Below, piece after piece: positions 26,695-34,951 of a stretch of 64,000 bases of DNA. Source of the DNA: Shimia marina (lineage in GTDB: Bacteria; Pseudomonadota; Alphaproteobacteria; Rhodobacterales; Rhodobacteraceae); the NCBI RefSeq assembly GCF_001458175.1, contig NZ_CYPW01000004.1, positions 60,593 through 124,592 on the forward strand, written 5' to 3'. The notes beneath the pieces were generated by a model. It saw only the letters and a program-made list of their open reading frames with translations, was not told the DNA's origin and searched no databases. Every line of letters starts with the position of its first letter. The stretch's first letter is position 1. A program made the position numbers and the translations under genes.

Positions 26695-27321
26695 TCAGCG
26701 TTCTGCGGTGACCAGCTTGAGCGCCAGAGCGATGAAGACCACACCGGCGAGACGATTGAGCCAGATCTGCGCGGTGGGGGAGTTTTTCAGCCAATCCCCA
26801 AGCCAGCCTGCCGCGAGGGCGACACTGCCAAAGACCAGAAGCGTGGCCAGGATCATCAGAAGGCCCAGTTGGTAGAATTGCGGCACAATGGGGCCATTGG
26901 CCGGATCGACAAATTGCGGGAGGAAGGCGAGGAAGAAGATCGTCACCTTGGGATTGGCGATGTTCATGATCAGGCCGCGCGCATATTGTTTGGCACTTGT
27001 TTCGGGGGCAGGCGCGCCGCCGTCCAGATTGGATTTGGCCGCGGTGAAGGCTTTGAACGCGAGATAGGCCAGATAGACCGCGCCGATGTACTTCAGAATA
27101 GCAAAGGCGATTTGCGAGGTTTGAAAGATCACCGCCACGCCCAGTGCCACTGCGGTGGTGTGAAAGATCAAGCCACTGGCAAGACCGAGCGTGACGGTGA
27201 GGCCCGCAACGCGGCCGTGCAGGGCCGATTGAGTCAGCACAAAGATATTATCCGGCCCCGGCACCAAGGCCAGCGCGATGGCTGCGCCCATAAACAGGAT
27301 CGCTACGTCGATTGGTATCAT
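26695..27321 (-). CDS. LysE/RhtB-family amino-acid exporter
   Basis: This 208-residue protein of six membrane helices carries the family start LFMGAAIALALVPGPDN and the LGLASGLIFHTTAVALG region. The family exports amino acids or derivatives such as lysine, threonine or homoserine lactones. The start at 27321 is supported by GGGAGGAG upstream, and any longer version adds an unrelated N-terminus. It is not in an evident operon; the cupin gene follows upstream on the same strand. Confidence 0.9.
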   Translation of the reverse strand: MIPIDVAILFMGAAIALALVPGPDNIFVLTQSALHGRVAGLTVTLGLASGLIFHTTAVALGVAVIFQTSQIAFAILKYIGAVYLAYLAFKAFTAAKSNLDGGAPAPETSAKQYARGLIMNIANPKVTIFFLAFLPQFVDPANGPIVPQFYQLGLLMILATLLVFGSVALAAGWLGDWLKNSPTAQIWLNRLAGVVFIALALKLVTAER

Positions 27322-27443
27322 GGTCACTCCTCCCAAACTGCGCGCTTTGGCTCGCGCCGCGCATAGTGATTGCGGATGTGTAGGGGAGGGGGGCGATGTG
27401 CGCCAGAGAAATCCGGCGCACATGTCTGAGGCCTTTGGAGGCT

Positions 27444-27875
27444 CTAGTTCAGTTGTTTGGCAACGCCGGGTGTTGGCGCGTCATCCGGCATGACCACAAG
27501 CTGAAGCCTCAACGCGCCCTCGCGGGCGGCGAGCCAGTGCATCTCACCTGGGCGGACCATGAGGATGGAGCCTTGCGGATATACGGTTTCTGCGCCAGCG
27601 TCGATCTTGTCACCATCCCCCCAATAGAGCGTGCCATCGACCACGGTCAGCATCCGCAGCCCGGATTTGGTGGCATGTGCGGGCACCACCGCATTGGCGG
27701 GCACTTCAAGTAGGACGCTGAGCGGTTTGCCATCCTCCGTCAGGGCCAGCGGTTTGAGGGTGGCGGTGTCATGCACGGTTTTGCCGGGCAGGGCGTCGAG
27801 GTCGATTTGTTGTGTGCCTGCGTGGGCGAGCGCGGGAAGGGCGGCCAGCAGCGCGGCGGTGATCAGGTGTTTCAT
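27444..27875 (-). CDS. Exported cupin-domain protein
   Basis: This 143-residue protein has a signal peptide (MKHLITAALLAALPALAHA) and a small cupin barrel. PAHATKSGLRMLTVVDGTLYWGDG and VRPGEMHWL carry likely metal-binding histidines. The start is the ATG just before the signal peptide; upstream in-frame codons would bury it. Function is unknown; periplasmic metal-dependent binding or isomerisation are possibilities. Confidence 0.75.
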   Translation of the reverse strand: MKHLITAALLAALPALAHAGTQQIDLDALPGKTVHDTATLKPLALTEDGKPLSVLLEVPANAVVPAHATKSGLRMLTVVDGTLYWGDGDKIDAGAETVYPQGSILMVRPGEMHWLAAREGALRLQLVVMPDDAPTPGVAKQLN

Positions 27876-28125
27876 CCTGAAACTCCAATGATGTGGGGCT
27901 GGCGGCCAGGCTGGCATATGAATTTGGCCATATCATTTGCGTCATACAAATGTGGGGAAAGTGTAGGATGTGGGGAAGGGGGCGGCAAGCGGCACAGATG
28001 CGGCGAATTGGCTCGTCTTTTTGAGGGCGGGTGCAACGGATGTGCGGTGGCGGACATGGCCTCCGCCTTGACATGCGACTGAGCACAGGTTGAATGCGGG
28101 CCAACGGATTAAAAAGGACGATGGT

Positions 28126-28668
28126 GTGAGAACCTTTTTCAGAATGGCAATTGCCTGCTTTCTTGCTACAGGATCAATTGCCCATGCACAGGATCGTCCG
28201 TCTGTTGCGGTGCAGTTATTTGAGGACGTTTGTCTGCCGATAGTTTCTGGCGTTCTTCCAGCAGCAGTATCTTCGACGGATGGGCAAAAACAGTTTTCTG
28301 ATGGTGACCATACGTCCACCAGATGGTACTGGCCTCATCTCCCATCAGGGTTTTCTGTCGAAGTGATCGAGTCTCTGGATGGGCGTCTGTATTGCAAGAT
28401 AACAGACAGAGAGAATGAAATGCCCAAATTAGAGCGGCGGATTTTTGAAAAGAAGGTTTCCGAGTGGATGGCGCGTAAAATGCCAATGCTTGCACAGGAG
28501 TCTTCCGAGCCGCTTGAGGGCTTTGAGTATTACAATAGCTGGATGGATCCGCGTTACCCGAGGGGAGACAGTCGGCGATGGGGCGTGCTAAATTTTCGGT
28601 TGAACGCAGAGTATGATCATACGACATCGCTGATCCTGGTGTATATTGGAGAGCGACCAACCTCTTAA
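28126..28668 (+). CDS. Exported protein of unknown function
   Basis: A 180-residue protein with a signal peptide (about residues 1-22, ending SIAHAQ) and a mature part containing three cysteines or fewer. I do not recognise the family. GTG 28126 is chosen because AAGGA lies seven bases upstream and it places the signal peptide at the N-terminus; a TTG at 28090 has no such site. The mature sequence is mixed alpha/beta with the phrase SVEVIESLDGRLYCKI. It stands just before rpmC, on the same strand, but is unlikely to be ribosomal. It could be a recent arrival. Confidence 0.6.
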   Translation: MRTFFRMAIACFLATGSIAHAQDRPSVAVQLFEDVCLPIVSGVLPAAVSSTDGQKQFSDGDHTSTRWYWPHLPSGFSVEVIESLDGRLYCKITDRENEMPKLERRIFEKKVSEWMARKMPMLAQESSEPLEGFEYYNSWMDPRYPRGDSRRWGVLNFRLNAEYDHTTSLILVYIGERPTS

Positions 28669-28827
28669 CTCATCTTTCCCTTGCCATCCCAGCGACTCCC
28701 CCGTATAGAGCGCCATCTCATGGATTCCGTGACTGCGGGATTCGTGTGTTTGTCATATGTCCATCAGGCAAAAGGGTCACCCCGCACATACTCGGGCGCC
28801 CTCTGATGTATGAGAAAGGAAAAGGCG

Positions 28828-29028
28828 ATGAACGCCAACGAACTGCGTGAAAAAACGCCGGATCAGCTTCGTGAAGAGCTGGCCAACCTCAAGAAAGAAT
28901 CGTTCAACTTGCGTTTCCAGGCGGCCACTGGCCAGCTGGAAAACCCGGCTCAGATCCGTGCAGCGCGTCGTAACGCAGCACGTGTGAAGACGATCCTGAA
29001 CGAAAAAGCCGCGTCGGCAGCTGAGTAA
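28828..29028 (+). CDS. rpmC: 50S ribosomal protein L29
   Basis: L29, 66 residues, lies near the tunnel exit. It shows [24 protein letters not shown] and [19 protein letters not shown] 28828 is used: AAAGGAAAAGG precedes it, and the upstream in-frame ATG would add only six atypical residues. It heads the third block, separated from rplP by six non-ribosomal genes. It is followed after 14 bases by rpsQ. Confidence 0.97.
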   Translation: MNANELREKTPDQLREELANLKKESFNLRFQAATGQLENPAQIRAARRNAARVKTILNEKAASAAE

Positions 29029-29042
29029 TAGGAGCTAGATAG

Positions 29043-29273
29043 ATGCCCAAACGTATCCTGACAGGCACCGTTACTTCGGACGCCAACGCCCAGACCGTCA
29101 CTGTGTCCGTAGAGCGTCGCTTTACACACCCGGTTCTGAAGAAGACCATTCGTAAGTCCAAAAAATACCGGGCTCACGATGAGAACAACGCCTACAAAGT
29201 AGGTGACTCTGTTCGCATTATCGAATGCGCACCGCGTTCGAAAACCAAACGCTGGGAAGTTCTGGAAGCCTAA
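29043..29273 (+). CDS. rpsQ: 30S ribosomal protein S17
   Basis: S17, 76 residues, is a primary 16S rRNA-binding protein with an OB fold. It contains [25 protein letters not shown] and [25 protein letters not shown], the usual signatures. It is the last gene of the S10 part in E. coli order; a 100-base spacer with stem-loops follows before rplN. Confidence 0.98.
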   Translation: MPKRILTGTVTSDANAQTVTVSVERRFTHPVLKKTIRKSKKYRAHDENNAYKVGDSVRIIECAPRSKTKRWEVLEA

Positions 29274-29319
29274 GAGTCTCACTTTGAGACTCCTGGCGAC
29301 TAGACTTAACAGTTAGTCG
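29274..29319 (+). promoter_or_regulatory. Two stem-loops in the rpsQ-rplN spacer
   Basis: A perfect 8-bp stem (GAGTCTCA, loop CTT, TGAGACTC) starts right after the rpsQ stop. It is followed by CGACTA / TAGTCG (29297-29319) with an inner ACT/AGT extension. Neither has a T-run, so they look like processing or protein-binding structures at the S10/spc boundary rather than terminators. Confidence 0.5.
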
Positions 29320-29373
29320 AAACCCTGGGGGATATCAGCACGCATCGCTGCCCCATAGGTCGGGAGAAACCAC

Positions 29374-29742
29374 ATGATCCAGATGCAAACCAATCTGGAT
29401 GTTGCTGACAACTCCGGCGCTCGCCGAGTTCAGTGCATCAAGGTTCTGGGTGGCTCCAAGCGTAAATACGCATCCGTAGGCGACATCATTGTTGTCTCGG
29501 TTAAGGAAGCCATTCCACGTGGTCGCGTTAAAAAAGGTGACGTCCGTAAGGCCGTTGTCGTGCGCACCGCAAAAGAAGTCCGTCGTGAAGATGGCACCGC
29601 GATCCGTTTTGATCGCAACGCAGCCGTTATTCTGAACAACAACAACGAGCCAGTGGGTACACGTATCTTTGGCCCAGTTGTTCGTGAGCTGCGCGCCAAG
29701 AACTTCATGAAGATCATCTCGCTCGCGCCGGAGGTGCTGTAA
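29374..29742 (+). CDS. rplN: 50S ribosomal protein L14
   Basis: L14, 122 residues, contacts 16S rRNA in an intersubunit bridge. It begins [24 protein letters not shown] and contains [22 protein letters not shown], which are family signatures. It starts the spc part of the cluster. A one-base spacing to rplX suggests translational coupling. Confidence 0.98.
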   Translation: MIQMQTNLDVADNSGARRVQCIKVLGGSKRKYASVGDIIVVSVKEAIPRGRVKKGDVRKAVVVRTAKEVRREDGTAIRFDRNAAVILNNNNEPVGTRIFGPVVRELRAKNFMKIISLAPEVL

Positions 29743-29743
29743 G

Positions 29744-30055
29744 ATGGCTGCTAAGCTGAAAAAAGGCGACAAGGTCGTCGTTCTGGCCGGTAAGGACAAA
29801 GGCAAAGAGGGCACGATCTCCTCTGTTGACCCCAAAGCCGGTAAGGCCATCGTGGACGGCATCAACATTGCCATCCGCCACACCAAACAGAGCCAAACCG
29901 CACAGGGCGGCCGCATCCCTCAGGCGATGCCGATCGAACTGTCCAACCTGGCTTTCCTGGACGCAAACGGCAAACCAACCCGCGTTGGCTTCCGCATGGA
30001 AGGTGACAAGAAGGTGCGTTTTGCAAAGACTACAGGGGACGTGATTGATGCTTGA
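29744..30055 (+). CDS. rplX: 50S ribosomal protein L24
   Basis: L24, 103 residues, initiates 50S assembly. It has the KOW motif [20 protein letters not shown] and a C-terminal part ending KTTGDVIDA. Its 3' end overlaps the start of rplE by eight bases. Confidence 0.98.
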   Translation: MAAKLKKGDKVVVLAGKDKGKEGTISSVDPKAGKAIVDGINIAIRHTKQSQTAQGGRIPQAMPIELSNLAFLDANGKPTRVGFRMEGDKKVRFAKTTGDVIDA

Positions 30056-30608
30056 TAACGCAGACTACACCCCACGTCTGAAGTCGCTCTACAAGGATTC
30101 CATCCGCGCCGCTCTGAAAGAAGAGTTCGGCTACAAGAACGACATGCAGATTCCTTCGCTGGAAAAAATCGTGCTGAACATCGGCTGTGGCCGTGCAGCC
30201 GTTAAGGACAGCAAAAAAGCCAAGTCGGCACAGGCAGACCTGACTGCAATCGCAGGCCAGAAAGCTCTGACCACCGTGGCAAAGAACTCTATCGCTGGCT
30301 TCCGTGTACGTGAAGGCATGCCGATGGGTGTCAAGGTGACCCTGCGTGGCGACCGTATGTACGAATTCCTCGATCGTCTGATCACCGTTGCGATGCCCCG
30401 CATCCGCGACTTCCGTGGTGTGAAGCCGAGCTTTGACGGCCGTGGCAACTTCGCCACCGGTCTGAAAGAGCACATCGTGTTCCCAGAAATCGACTTTGAT
30501 AAAGTGGATGAGAACTGGGGCATGGATATCGTCATCGCCACCAATGCTGAAACCGACGCCGAAGCGCAGAGCCTGTTGAAGCATTTCAACATGCCCTTCA
30601 TCGCGTAA
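30048..30608 (+). CDS. rplE: 50S ribosomal protein L5
   Basis: L5, 186 residues, binds 5S rRNA and contacts P-site tRNA. The conserved stretches [35 protein letters not shown] and [15 protein letters not shown] are present. ATG 30048 is preferred because AGGGGA lies upstream at the right distance; a TTG three bases earlier is also open. Confidence 0.97.
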   Translation: MLDNADYTPRLKSLYKDSIRAALKEEFGYKNDMQIPSLEKIVLNIGCGRAAVKDSKKAKSAQADLTAIAGQKALTTVAKNSIAGFRVREGMPMGVKVTLRGDRMYEFLDRLITVAMPRIRDFRGVKPSFDGRGNFATGLKEHIVFPEIDFDKVDENWGMDIVIATNAETDAEAQSLLKHFNMPFIA

Positions 30609-30626
30609 GGCTGAGAGGATTACGAC

Positions 30627-30932
30627 ATGGCTAAAAAAGCAATGATCGAGCGCGAGAAGAAGCGCGAGCGTCTGGTAGCGAAATACGCTGCTAAGCGCGC
30701 CGAGCTCAAAGAGATCGCAAACGATGAGTCCAAGCCAATGGAAGAGCGTTTCAAAGCGCGTCTGAAACTGGCGAAACTGCCGCGCAACAGCTCGGCAACT
30801 CGTCTTCACAACCGTTGCCAGCTCACCGGCCGTCCACACGCTTACTACCGTAAGCTGAAGGTCAGCCGTATTGCGCTGCGCGAGCTGGGTTCTGCTGGTC
30901 AGATCCCTGGCATGGTTAAGTCCAGCTGGTAA
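30627..30932 (+). CDS. rpsN: 30S ribosomal protein S14
   Basis: S14, 101 residues, lies in the 30S head. This is the long, zinc-free type: [27 protein letters not shown] lacks the CxxC pairs of the zinc form. GAGAGGA precedes the ATG. It lies between rplE and rpsH as in the standard order. Confidence 0.98.
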   Translation: MAKKAMIEREKKRERLVAKYAAKRAELKEIANDESKPMEERFKARLKLAKLPRNSSATRLHNRCQLTGRPHAYYRKLKVSRIALRELGSAGQIPGMVKSSW

Positions 30933-30944
30933 GGAGAGAACGAT

Positions 30945-31334
30945 ATGAACGATCCTATCGGTGATATGCTGACCCGTATCCGTAACGGTCAGATGCGTGG
31001 CAAGTCCGTGGTCTCCACCCCGGCGTCCAAGCTGCGTGGCTGGGTTCTGGATGTGCTGGCCGACGAAGGCTACATCCGCGGTTACGAAGCATCTGAAGAG
31101 AACGGCCACGCGGCCTTCGAAATCAGCCTGAAGTACTACGAAGGCACTCCTGTTATTCGCGAACTGAAGCGGGTCTCCAAACCCGGTCGTCGCGTGTACA
31201 TGAGCGTCAATGACATCCCAACCGTCCGTCAGGGCCTGGGTGTGTCGATTGTCTCCACCTCCAAAGGTGTGATGTCGGATGCAAGCGCACGCTCCAACAA
31301 TGTTGGCGGCGAAGTGCTCTGCACTGTCTTCTAA
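30945..31334 (+). CDS. rpsH: 30S ribosomal protein S8
   Basis: S8, 129 residues, binds the central domain of 16S rRNA. It starts [19 protein letters not shown] and ends with the signature [22 protein letters not shown]. In E. coli free S8 represses the spc operon at rplE; no equivalent site was confirmed here. Confidence 0.98.
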   Translation: MNDPIGDMLTRIRNGQMRGKSVVSTPASKLRGWVLDVLADEGYIRGYEASEENGHAAFEISLKYYEGTPVIRELKRVSKPGRRVYMSVNDIPTVRQGLGVSIVSTSKGVMSDASARSNNVGGEVLCTVF

Positions 31335-31346
31335 GGAGAGCTGACA

Positions 31347-31880
31347 ATGTCTCGTATTGGTAAAAGACCGGTCGAGCTGCCCAGCGGCGTCACTGCCTCT
31401 GTCTCCGGCCAGACCATCGAAATCAAAGGCCCGAAGGACACTCAGTCCTTCACCGCAACTGACGACGTCACTCTTGCAGTGGAAGACAACGCTGTGACCG
31501 TGACACCACGTGGCATGTCCAAGCGTGCTCGTCAGCAGTGGGGCATGTCCCGCACCGTAATCGCCAACATGGTGACCGGTGTGACCCAAGGTTTCAAAAA
31601 AGAACTCGAAATCAACGGTGTTGGTTATCGTGCGCAGATGCAGGGCACTGTCCTGAAGCTGTCGCTCGGTCTCTCTCACGAAGTGAACTTCGAAGTTCCT
31701 GCAGGCATCACTGTGACTGCGCCGAAGCCAACTCAAATCATCGTTGAAGGTACTGACAGCCAGCTGGTTGGCCAGGTTGCGGCAAACATCCGCGAATGGC
31801 GTAAACCTGAGCCTTACAAAGGCAAGGGCATCAAGTACAAAGACGAATATATCTTCCGCAAGGAAGGTAAGAAGAAGTAA
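31347..31880 (+). CDS. rplF: 50S ribosomal protein L6
   Basis: L6, 177 residues, sits near the factor-binding site. It begins [19 protein letters not shown] and contains [22 protein letters not shown] and the C-terminal [25 protein letters not shown], all standard. AAGGAGA precedes the ATG. Confidence 0.98.
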   Translation: MSRIGKRPVELPSGVTASVSGQTIEIKGPKDTQSFTATDDVTLAVEDNAVTVTPRGMSKRARQQWGMSRTVIANMVTGVTQGFKKELEINGVGYRAQMQGTVLKLSLGLSHEVNFEVPAGITVTAPKPTQIIVEGTDSQLVGQVAANIREWRKPEPYKGKGIKYKDEYIFRKEGKKK

Positions 31881-31891
31881 GGACCAGACAG

Positions 31892-32254
31892 ATGGCAAAC
31901 AGCAAACGGGAACTGTTCCTCAAGCGCCGCCTGCGCGTCCGGAACAAACTTCGCAAGGTCAATGGCGACACCAAACTGCGCCTGTCCGTTCACCGCAGCA
32001 ACAAGAACATCAGCGTTCAGCTGATCGACGACCGTGCTGGCGTGACCGTGGCATCCGCATCCACCCTGGAAAAGGATCTGGGTTTGGTCGGCAAAAACAA
32101 CGTCGAAGCAGCTACCAAAGTGGGTGCTTTGATTGCCGAACGTGCGACCAAAGCAGGCGTGAGCGAAGCATATTTCGATCGCGGCGGCTTCCTCTTCCAC
32201 GGCAAAGTGAAGGCTCTGGCCGACGCTGCGCGTGAAGGTGGCCTGAAAGTCTAA
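31892..32254 (+). CDS. rplR: 50S ribosomal protein L18
   Basis: L18, 120 residues, binds 5S rRNA with L5. It contains [30 protein letters not shown] and ends in [25 protein letters not shown], both typical. It is followed by an unusually long 122-base spacer with a hairpin before rpsE. Confidence 0.98.
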   Translation: MANSKRELFLKRRLRVRNKLRKVNGDTKLRLSVHRSNKNISVQLIDDRAGVTVASASTLEKDLGLVGKNNVEAATKVGALIAERATKAGVSEAYFDRGGFLFHGKVKALADAAREGGLKV

Positions 32255-32261
32255 GACTTGT

Positions 32262-32288
32262 GGGGGACAGGCCAGTGGTTTGTCCCCC
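32262..32288 (+). promoter_or_regulatory. Hairpin between rplR and rpsE
   Basis: An 8-bp stem (GGGGGACA / TGTCCCCC) with an 11-base loop and no T-run lies seven bases after rplR. In E. coli these genes are nearly contiguous, so this is a candidate processing or regulatory structure. Confidence 0.45.
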
Positions 32289-32376
32289 CGATGATCCGGG
32301 AAGTCCGGCTTTGTGTTGAGCTTCACTGGGATCGGAATTAACAGGCGCCACGCGCCAGTAGATAAAGGAATGCCAA

Positions 32377-32940
32377 ATGGCAGAACGTGAAAACCGCCGG
32401 GGCCGCGGTCGCAACCGCGAAGAAGAAACCCCGGAATTCGCCGATCGTCTCGTTGCGATCAACCGTGTTTCCAAGACCACCAAAGGTGGTAAGAACTTTG
32501 GCTTCGCAGCTCTGGTTGTTGTTGGTGACCAAAAAGGCCGTGTAGGCTTCGGCAAAGGTAAAGCGAAAGAGGTCCCTGAGGCCATCCGCAAAGCCACCGA
32601 GCAAGCCAAGCGTCAGATGATCCGCGTGCCTCTGCGCGAAGGTCGTACCCTGCACCACGATATGGAAGGCCGTCATGGCGCCGGTAAAGTGGTTATGCGT
32701 ACCGCACCTGAAGGTACTGGTATCATCGCCGGTGGTCCAATGCGTGCCGTTTTCGAAATGCTCGGCATCAAAGACGTTGTTTCGAAATCCATCGGTTCTC
32801 AGAACCCATACAACATGATCCGCGCCACCATTGACGGGCTGAAGAAAGAAGCCAGCCCACGTCAGGTTGCGGCTCGCCGTGGCAAGAAAGTTGCTGACAT
32901 CCTGCGCAAGGATGAAGCACCTGCCGAAGCCGCAGAGTAA
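32377..32940 (+). CDS. rpsE: 30S ribosomal protein S5
   Basis: S5, 187 residues, lies at the mRNA entry and influences accuracy. It contains [15 protein letters not shown] text ([18 protein letters not shown]), the KH-like [21 protein letters not shown] stretch and [20 protein letters not shown]. The N-terminus is an arginine-rich extension ([19 protein letters not shown]) as in other alphaproteobacteria. Confidence 0.98.
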   Translation: MAERENRRGRGRNREEETPEFADRLVAINRVSKTTKGGKNFGFAALVVVGDQKGRVGFGKGKAKEVPEAIRKATEQAKRQMIRVPLREGRTLHHDMEGRHGAGKVVMRTAPEGTGIIAGGPMRAVFEMLGIKDVVSKSIGSQNPYNMIRATIDGLKKEASPRQVAARRGKKVADILRKDEAPAEAAE

Positions 32941-32953
32941 GGAGTAACGAGAC

Positions 32954-33142
32954 ATGGCAAAAACCATCGTAGTTAAGCAGGTCGGTTCGCCGATCCGTCG
33001 TCCTCAAGACCAGCGCGCCACTCTGGTGGGCCTGGGCCTGAACAAGATGAACCGCACCCGTGAGCTGGAAGACACTCCGGCGATCCGTGGGATGATCCGC
33101 AAGGTTTCCCACATGGTGGAGATCATCGAAGAGCGCGACTAA
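32954..33142 (+). CDS. rpmD: 50S ribosomal protein L30
   Basis: L30, 62 residues, with the signature [37 protein letters not shown] precedes the ATG. It is the end of this block; in E. coli rplO follows directly, but here a terminator and two DUF1127 genes intervene. Confidence 0.97.
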   Translation: MAKTIVVKQVGSPIRRPQDQRATLVGLGLNKMNRTRELEDTPAIRGMIRKVSHMVEIIEERD

Positions 33143-33166
33143 GCCTTTTTGATCTTGAAAATGAGA

Positions 33167-33196
33167 AACGCCCTCGGATTTTCCGGGGGCGTTTTT
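33167..33196 (+). terminator. Intrinsic terminator after rpmD
   Basis: A stem AACGCCCTCGG / CCGGGGGCGTT with a five-base loop runs into five T residues, 25 bases past the rpmD stop. Confidence 0.85.
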
Positions 33197-33343
33197 CGTT
33201 GGATTTTACGGGCTTTGTTCAGGATCCATTTACCCTCGCCTGAGCAGTTCTTGGCGCGTGCGTCATGTAGTGGCGGAAACGTCGATCACCGCAAAATACG
33301 CCATCGCAAAATGGAATGAGTCACATCTCCTTCAGAGATATTC

Positions 33344-33360
33344 CCAAAGTGCATATCCGA
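33344..33360 (+). promoter_or_regulatory. Upstream element shared by the two DUF1127 genes (copy 1)
   Basis: CCCAAAGTGCATATCCG matches 15 of 17 bases of the element at 33786-33802. The core TGCATATCCG starts 122 bases before the first DUF1127 ATG and 128 bases before the second. Confidence 0.45.
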
Positions 33361-33471
33361 GATGCTGTTTTGGGTCTATCTGGCCGTAAATTTGGGCACT
33401 ATGTGAACGCGCATGAACAGCAACGCGCGCTAGAGCCGAAGTGGCGCATCGGCATTTGAAGGAAATTACTC

Positions 33472-33687
33472 ATGCAACATGCACCATCTCTGCACATCGA
33501 AGCCGTTGATTTTGTCGGCCGTATCAACCGTATGATCGAGAACTGGCGTCTGAACCAAAAGCGTCAGGCGTCTTACGCCCGCACTGTCAAAGAGCTGAAC
33601 AAACTGACTGCACGCGAGTTGGCCGACATCGGCCTGAGCCGCGGCGATATTGAAGTGGTTGCCCGTCGCGGTGCCGACGCTGAGTAA
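33472..33687 (+). CDS. DUF1127 small protein (first copy)
   Basis: This basic protein of 71 residues carries the DUF1127 signature in its second half (ELNKLTARELADIGLSRGDIEVVA), preceded by a helix rich in arginine and lysine. In Rhodobacter sphaeroides a DUF1127 protein (CcaF1) binds RNA and affects sRNA maturation and turnover; related functions in phosphate and carbon use are reported in other alphaproteobacteria. GAAGGAAA lies before the ATG. It has its own terminator and is probably monocistronic, within the ribosomal cluster. It pairs with a paralogue 230 bases downstream. Confidence 0.85.
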   Translation: MQHAPSLHIEAVDFVGRINRMIENWRLNQKRQASYARTVKELNKLTARELADIGLSRGDIEVVARRGADAE

Positions 33688-33717
33688 CATCAGCAGCTTC
33701 ACTCCCCCTTTGATGAT

Positions 33718-33750
33718 GGCCTCGGATCTTATCCGGGGCCTTTGTCTTTT
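33718..33750 (+). terminator. Terminator after first DUF1127 gene
   Basis: GGCCTCGGAT, loop CTT, ATCCGGGGCC is followed by TTTGTCTTTT, 30 bases past the stop. Confidence 0.8.
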
Positions 33751-33785
33751 CAGGAGCAGTGGATCCTAAAGGGTAAGACGTTATG

Positions 33786-33802
33786 CCCTAAATGCATATC
33801 CG
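33786..33802 (+). promoter_or_regulatory. Upstream element shared by the two DUF1127 genes (copy 2)
   Basis: CCCTAAATGCATATCCG, near-identical to the copy at 33344-33360 and at nearly the same distance from its gene. It may be a regulator-binding site or an upstream promoter part. Confidence 0.45.
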
Positions 33803-33920
33803 CCAGACCGATCCAGCATTTGTTAGCGATAACGCCGCTGCCTATGTAGGGCGTGAAAGAGGAGACATCATAAACACCGCCGGAAAATACGTTTCGGCAC
33901 AGACGTAAGGAGCCAGATAC

Positions 33921-34133
33921 ATGGCACATGTAACGACCAGCTATTCCAGTTCTTTCAGCCTTATGGCCCGCATTGAGGCCGCTTTTGCGCGTTTCAAAGA
34001 AGCCCGCACACTGCGCCGGAAATACAATGAAACGGTTCGGGAAATGCGACAGCTCTCCGATCGCGAGCTAAACGACATCGGCATCAGCCGCTATGATATC
34101 CATTTCATCGCACAAGAGCATGTCTACGGCTAA
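33921..34133 (+). CDS. DUF1127 small protein (second copy)
   Basis: This 70-residue basic protein ends with the DUF1127 motif (EMRQLSDRELNDIGISRYDIHFIA). It is only distantly similar to the first copy outside that motif. AAGGAG lies 11 bases before the ATG. It is followed by its own terminator, so it forms a separate transcription unit. An RNA-binding or stress-related role is inferred from the family. Confidence 0.85.
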   Translation: MAHVTTSYSSSFSLMARIEAAFARFKEARTLRRKYNETVREMRQLSDRELNDIGISRYDIHFIAQEHVYG

Positions 34134-34166
34134 GACCCACGCGAACATACTTCTGTTGCCTCGTAG

Positions 34167-34197
34167 CGCCTCTGTAAATCGCAGGGGCGTTTTGTTT
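34167..34197 (+). terminator. Terminator after second DUF1127 gene
   Basis: CGCCTCTG, seven-base loop, CAGGGGCG is followed by TTTTGTTTT, 33 bases past the stop. Confidence 0.8.
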
Positions 34198-34215
34198 TGA
34201 GAGAGGCGGTAGTGG

Positions 34216-34299
34216 ATGGCAGGTGCCGAAGCTATCTTCAACATTGCAAAGCGTGCAGCCAGCGTCTATACGCGCCCGGTGGCGTTCTGCGCCGCATAG
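34216..34299 (+). CDS. Possible 27-residue leader peptide before rplO
   Basis: A small reading frame ([18 protein letters not shown]...) has GAGAGG nine bases upstream and ends in TAG 70 bases before the rplO start. I recognise no family. The first half could be an amphipathic helix. It lies between the DUF1127 terminator and rplO, so it would be the first frame of the rplO-secY-adk transcript. It may be chance. Confidence 0.2.
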   Translation: MAGAEAIFNIAKRAASVYTRPVAFCAA

Positions 34300-34369
34300 A
34301 ATCAAAACCAAGAAAAGCCGTGTTTGGCCCGATACGCTTCGTGGGTCAGTTCCGGCAAGGAGAAGCGAT

Positions 34370-34843
34370 ATGAAACTGAATGAACTGCGCGACAATCCTG
34401 GCGCAACTAAGAAACGCATGCGCGTTGGCCGTGGCCCCGGTTCCGGTAAAGGTAAAATGGGTGGCCGTGGTATCAAAGGTCAGAAATCCCGTTCAGGTGT
34501 GGCCATCAATGGTTACGAAGGTGGCCAAATGCCATTGTACCAGCGTCTGCCTAAGCGTGGCTTCAACAAGCCAAACCGCAAGGCATTTGCTGTTGTAAAC
34601 CTGGGCCTGATCCAGAAATTCGTCGACGACAAGAAACTGGACGCAGCTGCAGCGATCACCGAAGATGCACTGATCTCTTCCGGTCTGGTACGTCGTAAAC
34701 TGGACGGTATCCGCGTTCTGGCCAAGGGCGACGTGACTGCCAAGCTGACCATCGAAGTGACCGGTGCCTCCAAAGCAGCCGTTGAAGCTGTCGAAAAAGC
34801 AGGCGGCTCTCTGACGGTCAAAACCGCGCCAGCGGCTGAATAA
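34370..34843 (+). CDS. rplO: 50S ribosomal protein L15
   Basis: L15, 157 residues, is a late 50S assembly protein. It starts [20 protein letters not shown] and has the glycine/arginine-rich [19 protein letters not shown] region and [17 protein letters not shown]. The ATG at 34370 follows AAGGAGAAG and matches the family N-terminus; upstream open frame is not coding. It heads the rplO-secY-adk block. Confidence 0.97.
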   Translation: MKLNELRDNPGATKKRMRVGRGPGSGKGKMGGRGIKGQKSRSGVAINGYEGGQMPLYQRLPKRGFNKPNRKAFAVVNLGLIQKFVDDKKLDAAAAITEDALISSGLVRRKLDGIRVLAKGDVTAKLTIEVTGASKAAVEAVEKAGGSLTVKTAPAAE

Positions 34844-34893
34844 GAGGTTGTGAGCGGGCCATTCCCCGCTTACATAATCTTCCAAGTTTTCCT

Positions 34894-34930
34894 AACGCCG
34901 CCAAACCGGAAAACGGTTCTGGCGGCGTTT
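34894..34930 (+). terminator. Hairpin between rplO and secY
   Basis: The stem AACGCCGCC / GGCGGCGTT has an inner ACCG / CGGT extension and is followed by TTT. It looks like a leaky terminator or attenuator separating rplO from secY, which begins 22 bases later. Confidence 0.5.
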
Positions 34931-34951
34931 CCAGTTTAAGAGAGAACCTAC

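Larger units (their letters stand above)
33143..33471 (+). other. Spacer between rpmD and the first DUF1127 gene
   Basis: This 329-base spacer has no gene. It holds the rpmD terminator (33167-33196) and, at 33344-33360, the element CCCAAAGTGCATATCCG, which recurs before the second DUF1127 gene. I see no clear -35/-10 pair. Confidence 0.5.

Noticed and set aside
30030..31898. 622-codon minus-strand frame over rplE-rplF
   Set aside because: Same codon-usage effect; it runs across four genes and shows no domain.
34223..34369. N-terminally extended rplO
   Set aside because: The ATG at 34370 has AAGGAG upstream and matches the family start; the extra 49 residues lack homology.
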